From NCBI GenBank assembly GCA_045130275.1, contig JBGUPL010000133.1, positions 1 through 64,000 on the forward strand: DNA of 64,000 nucleotides. Direction: 5' to 3'. The position numbers and the translations under genes were made by a program. The notes under the pieces are model-generated. The model saw nothing but the letters and a program-made list of their open reading frames with translations, was not told the origin of the DNA and made no database searches. Source of the stretch: F23-D06 sp045130275 (GTDB taxonomy: Bacteria > Bacteroidota > Bacteroidia > Bacteroidales > WCHB1-69). Each line of letters starts with the position of its first letter. Position 1 is the stretch's first letter. This document shows, in pieces, positions 57,411-64,000 of this stretch.

Positions 57411-58634
57411 ATGACAGACAATAGCCGAAACATCCGCATTGAGGACTACGATTACGCGTTGCCCGACTCACGCATCGCCTACTATCCTGCGACCCAACGG
57501 GACAAGTCCAAACTTCTGATATTCAACAAAAAAGACAACAGCATCACGGACACTGTCTTTCATCAGCTGCCCGATTTTCTGACTTCGGGGCAATGGCTGG
57601 TGTTCAACAATTCAAAGGTGATTCATGCGCGGCTGTTGGTGCACAATTCCACCGGGGCGGCCATTGAAATCTTCTGTTTGGAGCCGCTGGCCCCTTCCGC
57701 CGACCCTGCCGTTGCCTTTACCCTGAGCGGCTGTGTCACTTGGAAGTGCATGGTGGGGAACGCTCGGAAATGGAAACACCCGTTGGAAATCGAGGTGCCT
57801 TTGGAAGGGCGATGCATACGCATCCGCGCCGAACGCGGCGAAACGACCGAAGGGACGTTCGAGGTTACTTTCTCCTGGTCGGAGCAGGACGTCTCTTTCG
57901 CGGAATGGATCGAAGCGTACGGGAAGGTGCCGCTTCCGCCTTACATCCACCGGGAGGCGGATGACAACGACACCGAGCGCTACCAGACGGTCTATGCCCG
58001 CCACGACGGCTCCGTGGCCGCCCCCACCGCCGGTCTGCACTTCACCGACGAGCTGCTGCACACCTTGAACGCAAAAGGCATCGAAACCGAATACGTCACC
58101 CTTCACGTCGGGGCGGGAACCTTCAAGCCTGTCTCCGCAGAGACCATCGGGGGGCATTTCATGCATGAGGAGAAGATCATCATCACGGAAGATTTTATAC
58201 GCAAAATGCTGAAAAACAGCGAGAAACAACTCATCGCCGTAGGCACTACCGTCACCCGGACGTTGGAATCCCTGTTCGTGGTCGGCGCCAAACTGCACCT
58301 CGGGCTGGAAGATCCGCTGTTCGTACAACAATGGGAAACCTATGACAATCCGGAAATCCACGAAGTAACTGTCAATCAGTCGTTAACAGCCATCTTGAAC
58401 TATCTGCAGGAGCATGACACGGACATGTTACGCGCCAGCACTTGCCTGATCATTCTGCCCTCCTACAAACGACATCTCGTGAAAGGGCTCATCACCAACT
58501 TTCACCAACCGAAAAGCACACTTTTATTGCTGATTTCCAATTTTTTAGGTGATGATTGGCGAAAAATATACCAGCATGCGCTGGACCACGACTACCGTTT
58601 CCTGAGTTACGGTGATTCAAACCTGTATTTGTAA
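57411..58634 (+). CDS. queA: S-adenosylmethionine:tRNA ribosyltransferase-isomerase
   Basis: QueA transfers the ribosyl part of SAM to 7-aminomethyl-7-deazaguanine in tRNA to make epoxyqueuosine. At 407 residues it is longer than E. coli QueA (356). Visible are DYDYALPDSRIAYYPATQRD, NNSKVIHARL, the conserved PLPPYIHRE with ERYQTVYARHDGSVAAPTAGLHF, and the end NFHQPKSTLLLLISNF with YRFLSYGDSNLYL. The long form with the insert around residues 85-125 is common in Bacteroidota, where a shorter QueA may coexist. The start at 57411 follows the promoter box directly. No other queuosine gene is near. Confidence 0.92.
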   Translation: MTDNSRNIRIEDYDYALPDSRIAYYPATQRDKSKLLIFNKKDNSITDTVFHQLPDFLTSGQWLVFNNSKVIHARLLVHNSTGAAIEIFCLEPLAPSADPAVAFTLSGCVTWKCMVGNARKWKHPLEIEVPLEGRCIRIRAERGETTEGTFEVTFSWSEQDVSFAEWIEAYGKVPLPPYIHREADDNDTERYQTVYARHDGSVAAPTAGLHFTDELLHTLNAKGIETEYVTLHVGAGTFKPVSAETIGGHFMHEEKIIITEDFIRKMLKNSEKQLIAVGTTVTRTLESLFVVGAKLHLGLEDPLFVQQWETYDNPEIHEVTVNQSLTAILNYLQEHDTDMLRASTCLIILPSYKRHLVKGLITNFHQPKSTLLLLISNFLGDDWRKIYQHALDHDYRFLSYGDSNLYL

Positions 58635-58650
58635 ATAATCCGCAAGGACC

Positions 58651-59235
58651 TTAAGACAACACCATATTCTCCCAACGGCGGAAAGAATTGGACTGGATGT
58701 CATAAAAGACATTGTAAAAGGTTCTGGCCCAGTAGTTTCGCGTACCGAAACCGGCAGGCGATTTAAGGAATTTTTCGCAGAGGACCACTTCCTGCGTCTC
58801 CGTTTTAGTGATCACCACCCAGATGGACGCGGTCTTCACTTTCGTGTCGAACGATTCCACCCAGAACGACAGTGCAAAGGGCAGCGATTTAGGCAGCGCA
58901 AGAGAGGAGGCTAACTCACACATCTGATCGTCTGTGAGCACATCGTTGACACGGATATTTTTGGCAAGTATATCATTGATTTTCAGAGATTTATTAAGTT
59001 TAGTGACAACAGAGAGGTCGTATTGCATCACCGGCTTGCGGAAGCTCATGCGGATATCGTATTTTTTCTGGTCGTTAAGAATGAGCATGTTCCACTCGTG
59101 AAGGTAGTGCTGCAGGATTTCTTGGGTCATGTGGAACCCCTCGCGGGTGAACTTCGCCTTCGAAAAGTTGATGCCCACCCACAGGATTTCTCGCACCTGC
59201 AGGAAATTCACGAAAAGTTGCTCGTTCATGTACAT
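58651..59235 (-). CDS. Conserved protein of unknown function
   Basis: A 194-residue soluble protein that begins MNEQLFVNFLQVREILWVGINFSKAKF, continues with EILQHYLHEWNMLILNDQKK, DIRMSFRKPVMQYDLSVVTKLNKS and ends NVFYDIQSNSFRRWENMVLS. Charge and length suggest a cytoplasmic protein, with alternating strands and helices. Related hypothetical proteins occur in Bacteroidota but I cannot name the family. Start may be at 59235 or two codons later at 59229. It is convergent with queA (16-bp gap, no terminator). Upstream lies the longest repeat block of the window. Confidence 0.65.
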   Translation of the reverse strand: MYMNEQLFVNFLQVREILWVGINFSKAKFTREGFHMTQEILQHYLHEWNMLILNDQKKYDIRMSFRKPVMQYDLSVVTKLNKSLKINDILAKNIRVNDVLTDDQMCELASSLALPKSLPFALSFWVESFDTKVKTASIWVVITKTETQEVVLCEKFLKSPAGFGTRNYWARTFYNVFYDIQSNSFRRWENMVLS

Positions 59236-59236
59236 G

Positions 59237-59430
59237 GTTTAACGGTTAAAGGTTAAAGGTTAAAGGTTAAAGGTTAAGGGTTAAAGGTTAAAGGTTAAAG
59301 GTTAAAGGTTAAGGGTTAAGGGTTAAAGGTTAAAGGTTAAGGGTTAAAGGTTAAAGGTTAAAGGTTAAAGGTTAAAGGTTAAGGGTTAAGGGTTAGAGGG
59401 TTAGAAGGTTAGAAGGTTAGAGGGTTAGAA
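59237..59430. repeat. Long heptad/octad tract, unit GGTTAAA with GGTTAGAA part
   Basis: About 20 ggttaaa/gggttaa units from 59243 to 59395, then 8-bp units gttagagg and gttagaag. It forms the first part of a ~430-bp gene-free block (59236-59667). Same unit type as 10829-10927, 36319-36386 and 37857-37935. Confidence 0.95.
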
Positions 59431-59487
59431 GGGGGGGGTATTGTCATAGTCATCAGTCATTGTCCAAGTTTCATATTTCTCGCCAGT
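59431..59487 (-). repeat. Linker of the composite element, reverse copy of 8741-8815
   Basis: On the minus strand cactggcgagaaatatgaaa, then cttggacaatgactgatgac and tatgac, matching cacttgcgagaacttgaaac and gactatgac at 8744-8815. Confidence 0.65.
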
Positions 59488-59664
59488 GAAAAGCCAAAAG
59501 CCAACAGCTAACAGCTAACAGCTAACAGCCAACAGCAAACAGCAAACAGCCAACAGCCAACAGCTAACAGCTAACAGCCAACAGCCAACAGCCAACAGCC
59601 AACAGCCAACAGCTAACAGCCAACAGCCAACAGCCAACAGCTAACAGCCAACAGCCAACAGCCG
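59488..59664 (-). repeat. Long heptad tract, unit GGCTGTT/AGCTGTT
   Basis: About 25 units of aacagcc/aacagct on the plus strand in strict 7-bp register. It ends four bases before the TGA stop of the thioesterase (59668-59670) and keeps the register of that stop. Confidence 0.95.
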
Positions 59665-59667
59665 AAG

Positions 59668-60411
59668 TCACTCCCATTCGGTTTGGAGGCGGCAGTAGGT
59701 GGTGAGGCCGTCGGCGGAGAGGATGGCGGTTTTGAAGGTGTTCTCCGCGACAGGTTCGGAGCAGACGACGTAGCGGTCGCCGAGTTTCGCTTGCGAGATG
59801 AAGTTGACGGAGACATCCTTGAGGCGATGCGTCTGCCGGAACTCCTCGTTGACGGCATCGAAGGCCCACTGGATGTAACGGGCGTTGTTGACGTGGTGGT
59901 TCATGTCGATATCGGAATGGACGGCTTCTTTGGCGCCAGGCAGCATGTCGGGCAGCGAAACAGGTCCGATTTTAGGCGGTTTGCCGTCGATGGCGCTTCG
60001 CTCCTGCGGCAAGAACATACCATCGAAGATGCTCATGCGTTGCGGGCGCGCCTCGGCAGTATCGAGGATAGCCCAAATGGAACTTCCCGCCACCAGCAGG
60101 TTCCCTTCGGCATCCAACAACTCGTAGTCACGGGGCGAGGTGGCCGCCTCGGACTTCCGCACCCAGGAACGCATCAAAACCGGCTCCGTCCATTCAGGCA
60201 ACCGATTGATCTTCAATCTCATACGTGTAAGTACCCAAAAGAAACCGCGATCACGCAGCGCATGCCAGCCCGCGCCCAACAGCGTCGCGTGACTGTCACT
60301 CACCTCCTGAAGCAGACTGAACAGCGAACTGACGGTCAACTGCGACCGGTCATCCACAAAATAGGAGGGAATTTGGAACTTTTTCTCGAATATAGGGATG
60401 ATTTCTGGCAT
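59668..60411 (-). CDS. Acyl-[acyl carrier protein] thioesterase (FatA/FatB family)
   Basis: A 247-residue double hotdog-fold enzyme that releases fatty acids from ACP. It starts MPEIIPIFEKKFQIPSYFVD; the first hotdog has DSHATLLGAGWHALRDRGFFWVLTRMRL and the second SDIDMNHHVNNARYIQWAFD, with the Asn-His-x-x-x-Asn motif of the active site. The ATG at 60411 is chosen because the frame upstream is made of heptad repeats. It follows the C69 dipeptidase gene on the same strand. Confidence 0.9.
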   Translation of the reverse strand: MPEIIPIFEKKFQIPSYFVDDRSQLTVSSLFSLLQEVSDSHATLLGAGWHALRDRGFFWVLTRMRLKINRLPEWTEPVLMRSWVRKSEAATSPRDYELLDAEGNLLVAGSSIWAILDTAEARPQRMSIFDGMFLPQERSAIDGKPPKIGPVSLPDMLPGAKEAVHSDIDMNHHVNNARYIQWAFDAVNEEFRQTHRLKDVSVNFISQAKLGDRYVVCSEPVAENTFKTAILSADGLTTYCRLQTEWE

Positions 60412-60479
60412 TTTAATGAATAGTGAATAGTGAGTAGTGAATAGTGAGTAGGGGATAGCATTCGCGAAAGCCAACCCTA
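60412..60479 (-). repeat. Heptad tract between the C69 stop and the thioesterase start
   Basis: On the minus strand ctactca, ctattca, ctactca, ctattca, ctattca ends at ttaaaATG of the thioesterase. Going back in register it reaches the TAG stop of the C69 gene (tagggtt), though the first units are degenerate. Confidence 0.8.
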
Positions 60480-62072
60480 CCACATTCCATCGAATTTGGT
60501 CCAAAGTTCGTCGCCGAGTTTCCAGGCGCGTTCCACGGCTTCATTGCCGCAGATGTCGGTGAAGTTGGTCAGCACTTGGATGGCCTCGTCGTACTTGTCT
60601 TGTTTGATCAGCTCCATGGCTTGTTTCTCAATGACATAATGTTCGCTGATAAACTCTTCCTGTTTCGGGGCCCACGCCTTGTCAACCACGGGGTGCATGT
60701 CGCCCCAGCGTTGGGCGGCGAGGGTGCCCACACGGTTGAAGGCCCACCATGCCGACTCGCGGCTGAAACCAGTGAGACGGCCGTCGGTCTTGTAGGTGGA
60801 GGGCAGGTCGGTGACGTTTGCGTAGATGGGCACGTAGATGGAGGAAGCGACGTTGTCGAGGGCGAACCAGCAGAGGGCGCCCACCTCGTCGGGCAACCAG
60901 TTGCGGCACTGGATGATGGTGGCATATACGGTGAAGTGCACCGCGATGCTACGCTCGCCGCGCTCATTCCAGCCGCCATTGATGCGGTGCAGCTTCAGCT
61001 CGTCGAGCTTCATGAACGGGTTGGCCATCGGGGAAATCACGGTCTTGCCCTTGTCGTCGGTGACGGTCAGGGTTTTACGCATATCGTAGGGTGTACCTTC
61101 GTAATAGTCTTTGAAGATGCTCATCATCTTCTCCAGGGTGACGAGCGTGTCGGGTTTGACGGAGAAGGGATAGTTCTCGGCGTTGGGGTCGAGGTGGAGG
61201 GAAGGGGCCACGAGGTCGAAGACGCGCCATTCGCGGCGGCGGCAGGCCATCATCGTGCGGGTCTGGGGCGCGTAGGCGTAGGCGAAACGGAACGTTTCCT
61301 TGCCGTCCCACCATCCGTTCTCCCGCGCCAGGGAATAGACATTGTCGGAAGCCATGAAATAGTCCTTGTCCTTGAGGTTGATTTCGCGGATCGTGGAGGC
61401 GTTGGCGTTCACCGCGACATGGTCGTCAGGCACGCGCTGCGCCGCCCATACCGCGCCTAACTTGCCTTTGCCGGGACCGAGAATCTCCAGGTGCCAAACC
61501 TCATCCTTGTCGGCGATGGTCAGGCATTCGCCCGCGTCAATCCAACCGTATTTCTTAAGCAAAACACCGGCGGTCTCGATGGCTTCGCGCGCCGTGCAGC
61601 AGCGTTGCAGCAACAGCATGCAGAGCCGCTGGCAGTCGATGAGGCCGCTGTCGGACTTCAACTCCGGCCGTCCGCCGAAAGTCGATTCCCCGATGGCCAC
61701 CTGTGCCTCGTTCACGCAAGGATAAGCGGTGTTCAGGAACTGGTAGGTGTGGTCCACTTGCGGGATTTCACCGATGGGGATATTGTCGTAACGCTGCATC
61801 TGCCCGGGCATCTGCTTTTTCGCCCACTCACGACGGTAGAGCTGCTGCTTCTCCCCTGGCTCGAAATCCTGGGCCGGCGTCACGTAGATGTTTGTGCGCG
61901 AACGATGACTGTCATCGGTATGGGAGGTCATCACCGACCCGTCCGCCGACGCCTTCTTTCCAACGGTGATGGACGTGCATTCCATCCCATCCGACTCAAA
62001 ATCCAGGACACTCTGTGCCTGCAGCACTAGCCCATAAGCAACCGCTAACGCAATAAGGAGTATTTTTTTCAT
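60477..62072 (-). CDS. C69 family dipeptidase, exported
   Basis: A 531-residue N-terminal nucleophile hydrolase of the dipeptidase (PepD-like) family C69. A signal peptide (KKILLIALAVAYGLVLQAQ) is followed by FESDGMECTSITVGKKASADGSVM; the cysteine of ECTSI is the expected nucleophile after a short propeptide. QVAIGESTFGGRPEL and LTIADKDEVWHLEILGPGKGK are typical. It probably trims peptides in the periplasm for amino acid fermentation. Start at 62072 is supported by the signal peptide and by a promoter box at 62123-62130. Confidence 0.92.
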   Translation of the reverse strand: MKKILLIALAVAYGLVLQAQSVLDFESDGMECTSITVGKKASADGSVMTSHTDDSHRSRTNIYVTPAQDFEPGEKQQLYRREWAKKQMPGQMQRYDNIPIGEIPQVDHTYQFLNTAYPCVNEAQVAIGESTFGGRPELKSDSGLIDCQRLCMLLLQRCCTAREAIETAGVLLKKYGWIDAGECLTIADKDEVWHLEILGPGKGKLGAVWAAQRVPDDHVAVNANASTIREINLKDKDYFMASDNVYSLARENGWWDGKETFRFAYAYAPQTRTMMACRRREWRVFDLVAPSLHLDPNAENYPFSVKPDTLVTLEKMMSIFKDYYEGTPYDMRKTLTVTDDKGKTVISPMANPFMKLDELKLHRINGGWNERGERSIAVHFTVYATIIQCRNWLPDEVGALCWFALDNVASSIYVPIYANVTDLPSTYKTDGRLTGFSRESAWWAFNRVGTLAAQRWGDMHPVVDKAWAPKQEEFISEHYVIEKQAMELIKQDKYDEAIQVLTNFTDICGNEAVERAWKLGDELWTKFDGMW

Positions 62073-62122
62073 CTTATCTTGACTATGAAAATGACTATGA
62101 TACATTTGGAAAAACCAGATGG

Positions 62123-62130
62123 CAAAAGTA
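62123..62130 (-). promoter_or_regulatory. -7 element of the C69 dipeptidase gene
   Basis: On the minus strand TACTTTTG followed by CC, about 50 bp before the ATG. Confidence 0.5.
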
Positions 62131-62167
62131 CACAATTATTTCGAATGAAAGATAATCTGACAAAACA

Positions 62168-62202
62168 ATATCCCCACGCAGCGGTATCGTGCATGGGGAT
62201 AT
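62168..62202 (-). terminator. Terminator of the FISUMP gene
   Basis: atatcccca (62168-62176) and tggggatat (62194-62202) form a 9-bp stem; on the minus strand it is followed by tgttttgtc. It lies 38 bp after the FISUMP stop. Confidence 0.7.
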
Positions 62203-62239
62203 CCTTTCTTCGACAGACACACCAGCGGAGGACGGTCAG

Positions 62240-64000
62240 TCACTGTTCAAAGTGAACTTCCTTCTCCTTTATGCATCGGACGCTATAGCCCAAGCCGTCA
62301 AGACGTTCGTTTTTGCGGACAGTGTCGCACCAATAGGCAATCAGGTAGGAAGATTTCACAGCTTGCGTCCTCACGCCGCTCACGGACCAGAAATAGGTTT
62401 CGGAGAGCATCCCCTCATAACGGTTTTTCTCTCCGTTGTAGAACCCTGCGGGCAACGCCGAGAACCCCGTGCTGTTGTCTCCGCCGCCGTCGAACCAGTA
62501 AAGCGGGGATTTCAGCGCGGCGGCACCGTAGGCGTCCAAAGACTCGTATTTCTCCGGTGTGGGGAGATACCATCCTTGGGGACAGACACCCTGGATGTGG
62601 CCGTAGCCGTTGTCGGAGCTGTCGCGCACGGCCGCCCCAAAGCCGTAAAGGCGCCCATAGACCGCCACATTCGCCGCCGTATCAGGGAAACGCCAGCTGG
62701 CATAGTTGTACACGCCGTCAATGTCGGCACAGTCGCTGTACTTCTTCGACTCCAGATTCCGCTGGGTCCAGCAGTCGCAACCGATACGCACTGCGTGATA
62801 GACGTTGCCCTCGCAGTCCACCGCATCGGGACATTGCGGGAAGGCGACCACCACGTGCTGTTCGCAAGTGTCACGGCCTCCGCAAACCGAGTCAACGGCC
62901 GTCCAGGTGACGATATGGTCGCCTTCCGCAAAGAGCAGCGTCTCCGGAAGGTCGTTGCTGACGGTAATAGGCCATTCGCCGCGGTTGACAATCGTGGGCG
63001 TTCCGATACGGTCGGGGTAAACCTCCATCACGCAGTCGCCGTAGGCCAAGGTGTCGTGAAAATCAGGAGGACAGGTGAAGGAGAAATCCGACACACAAGG
63101 GCTCACCGTCAACAGAAGGACAAGCACGCTGTCACAGCCCCGGGACGACGACAAGGTGTCTTGATAGGTGTAATCACCTGGTTTTGAGATATTCAGGCCG
63201 CCGAACAACGGCGACACCACGGAGGTATAAGGTGCCAAGGAGGCGTGCACCGTCTCGCGCACGGTGTCCGAAACGAACGGGATTACGGTCACGGTGGCCG
63301 TCAGGGACAGCGTGTCGGAGCGATAGACGACGAAGGCGTCATAGGGGGTGGTGCTGTCGGGGGCCACAACCATCTCGTCCGATTGCGGGTTGTCGGCCCA
63401 GAAGACGGTTACCGCTGCGGTGTCGGGGAAATCGCGCACGGGCCGCACATAGCGCTTGTTCGTCCCGATCGACCTGTAAAGCCTCAGCGCGTTTCCCATG
63501 GCATACACGTAGTTGTTGGTCGTCTTCTCCTGAGTGGCACTCCAGTGTTCCGAAGTCCACAGGGAAAGGATGTCGCCGCCGTGGGCCGCGAAGGACTCCT
63601 GCAAAGCAGCGGCCGAGGCATACAGTTTGTAGAGTTGCAAGGCGTCGGGGATGTACCAGCCGGCAGCGACATCCACGGCGGCAGCGGCCGGCGAAACACC
63701 CGACGACGCCAACAACTCGGTGAAGCGCCGGCCGTGGTTCTCCCAATTCGTGATGTTGCGGAGGTAAAGGGTTCCGTTCGGGGCGAAGACATTCCGCAAC
63801 ACCGACGGTTTACTGCCCGTCCAAAGGGCGTATTGGTCCTCCAAATCGTTAAGCGCAGCCACGGTGCCGCTGCCCGGATCGTCCGGGTTCACGTAAAAGA
63901 CAATGCCTTTGGAACCGTCTTGGAAAACATAAAGGTCCCCGGGCTGGTACGTTTGCCCGACAGCAACAGGCAAGAGCATCACCCCCATCATCAGGCAGAA
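62240..64000 (-). CDS. FISUMP-domain secreted protein; N-terminus cut by the window edge
   Basis: The frame is open to base 64000, so the start is outside or at the very edge (the visible beginning FCLMMGVMLLPVAVGQ looks like the end of a signal peptide). The ~575-residue mature part has an N-terminal beta region with YQPGDLYVFQDGSKGIVFYV and a domain with LYASAAALQESF, a HYR-like/Ig region (CPPDFHDTLAYGDCVMEVYPD), and the C-terminal FISUMP domain (residues ~390-580) with VRIGCDCWTQRNLESKKYSD, VCPQGWYLPTPEKYESLDAYG and a FWSVSGVRTQAVKSS strand. FISUMP proteins are abundant exported proteins of Fibrobacter and Bacteroidota with unknown role, possibly surface binding. No sorting domain is seen at the end. 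Confidence 0.85.
   Translation of the reverse strand, partial: FCLMMGVMLLPVAVGQTYQPGDLYVFQDGSKGIVFYVNPDDPGSGTVAALNDLEDQYALWTGSKPSVLRNVFAPNGTLYLRNITNWENHGRRFTELLASSGVSPAAAAVDVAAGWYIPDALQLYKLYASAAALQESFAAHGGDILSLWTSEHWSATQEKTTNNYVYAMGNALRLYRSIGTNKRYVRPVRDFPDTAAVTVFWADNPQSDEMVVAPDSTTPYDAFVVYRSDTLSLTATVTVIPFVSDTVRETVHASLAPYTSVVSPLFGGLNISKPGDYTYQDTLSSSRGCDSVLVLLLTVSPCVSDFSFTCPPDFHDTLAYGDCVMEVYPDRIGTPTIVNRGEWPITVSNDLPETLLFAEGDHIVTWTAVDSVCGGRDTCEQHVVVAFPQCPDAVDCEGNVYHAVRIGCDCWTQRNLESKKYSDCADIDGVYNYASWRFPDTAANVAVYGRLYGFGAAVRDSSDNGYGHIQGVCPQGWYLPTPEKYESLDAYGAAALKSPLYWFDGGGDNSTGFSALPAGFYNGEKNRYEGMLSETYFWSVSGVRTQAVKSSYLIAYWCDTVRKNERLDGLGYSVRCIKEKEVHFEQ

Noticed and set aside
59237..59664. CRISPR array
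   Set aside because: Units are 7-8 bp in direct contact with no spacers, and no cas gene is near.
60412..60504. Earlier start of the acyl-ACP thioesterase
   Set aside because: The extension is translated heptad repeat (SLFTTHYSLF) and overlaps the end of the C69 gene.

Overview
The window is a stretch of chromosome from a member of the Bacteroidota, most probably the order Bacteroidales. The evidence is type IX secretion sorting domains (type A at 2-985, type B at 44527-46896), many promoters of the TAnnTTTG type, Bacteroidota-specific families (DUF4476, DUF4230, DUF5606, DUF5618, OadG, a TamL-like lipoprotein Omp85), and genes for a sodium-pumping decarboxylase, an Rnf complex and an indolepyruvate oxidoreductase, which fit an anaerobic fermenter of sugars and amino acids. 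No phage, plasmid, insertion sequence, CRISPR array, tRNA or rRNA gene was recognised. Layout: 1-2.7 kb holds the end of a repeat-rich secreted protein and a MuiA-like protein. 2.9-8.6 kb is a ribosomal protein operon that runs only from rplV to rpsE, with its own promoter and terminator. 8.9-14.4 kb has envelope and unknown genes, TerC, a thioredoxin-like protein and NnrD. 14.6-19.1 kb is an alpha-glucan cluster (debranching enzyme, glycosyltransferase, GH57). 19.2-24.6 kb has maf, a DUF5618 gene, a TamL-like gene, mreD and mreC. 24.6-31.4 kb is energy metabolism: IorB/IorA and a biotin-dependent Na+ decarboxylase (beta, biotin carrier, LTD-OadG fusion, carboxyltransferase). 31.6-39.5 kb holds gltX, a GH3-family gene, a HAD phosphatase and several unknown envelope proteins. 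39.5-46.9 kb holds an AT-rich four-helix-bundle (S23) gene, hutU, a GH20 hexosaminidase and a large secreted protein. 47-50 kb is rnfDGEA without rnfB or rnfC. 50-64 kb mixes a membrane protein, a U32 hydroxylase-type protein, a YgjP-like metallopeptidase, an ATPase, two envelope proteins, queA, an acyl-ACP thioesterase, a C69 dipeptidase and a FISUMP protein cut by the right edge. The most unusual property lies between the genes. More than fifteen tracts of short tandem repeats with a 7-bp period (sometimes 8 bp) fill intergenic spaces. Unit sequences differ between tracts (GGTTAAA, GGCTGTT, TAGGCAA, ACTGTTC, TTTAGGG, TAATTGA), yet several unit types recur at distant loci. At about ten genes the tract begins at the stop codon itself, so the stop is the first copy of a stop triplet carried by each unit. 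Because 7 and 8 are not multiples of 3, such tracts give stops in all three frames. They are interleaved with several families of palindromic REP-like elements. One tract interrupts a reading frame in phase (the U32 gene), one palindrome lies within a coding start (50058-50085), and the S23 gene is bracketed by inverted tracts. I regard this stop-anchored repeat system, with the S23 cassette, as the best candidate for something undescribed. A theme running alongside it is that classical operons (S10-spc, rnf, mre) appear here only as fragments, several of them with their own promoter.
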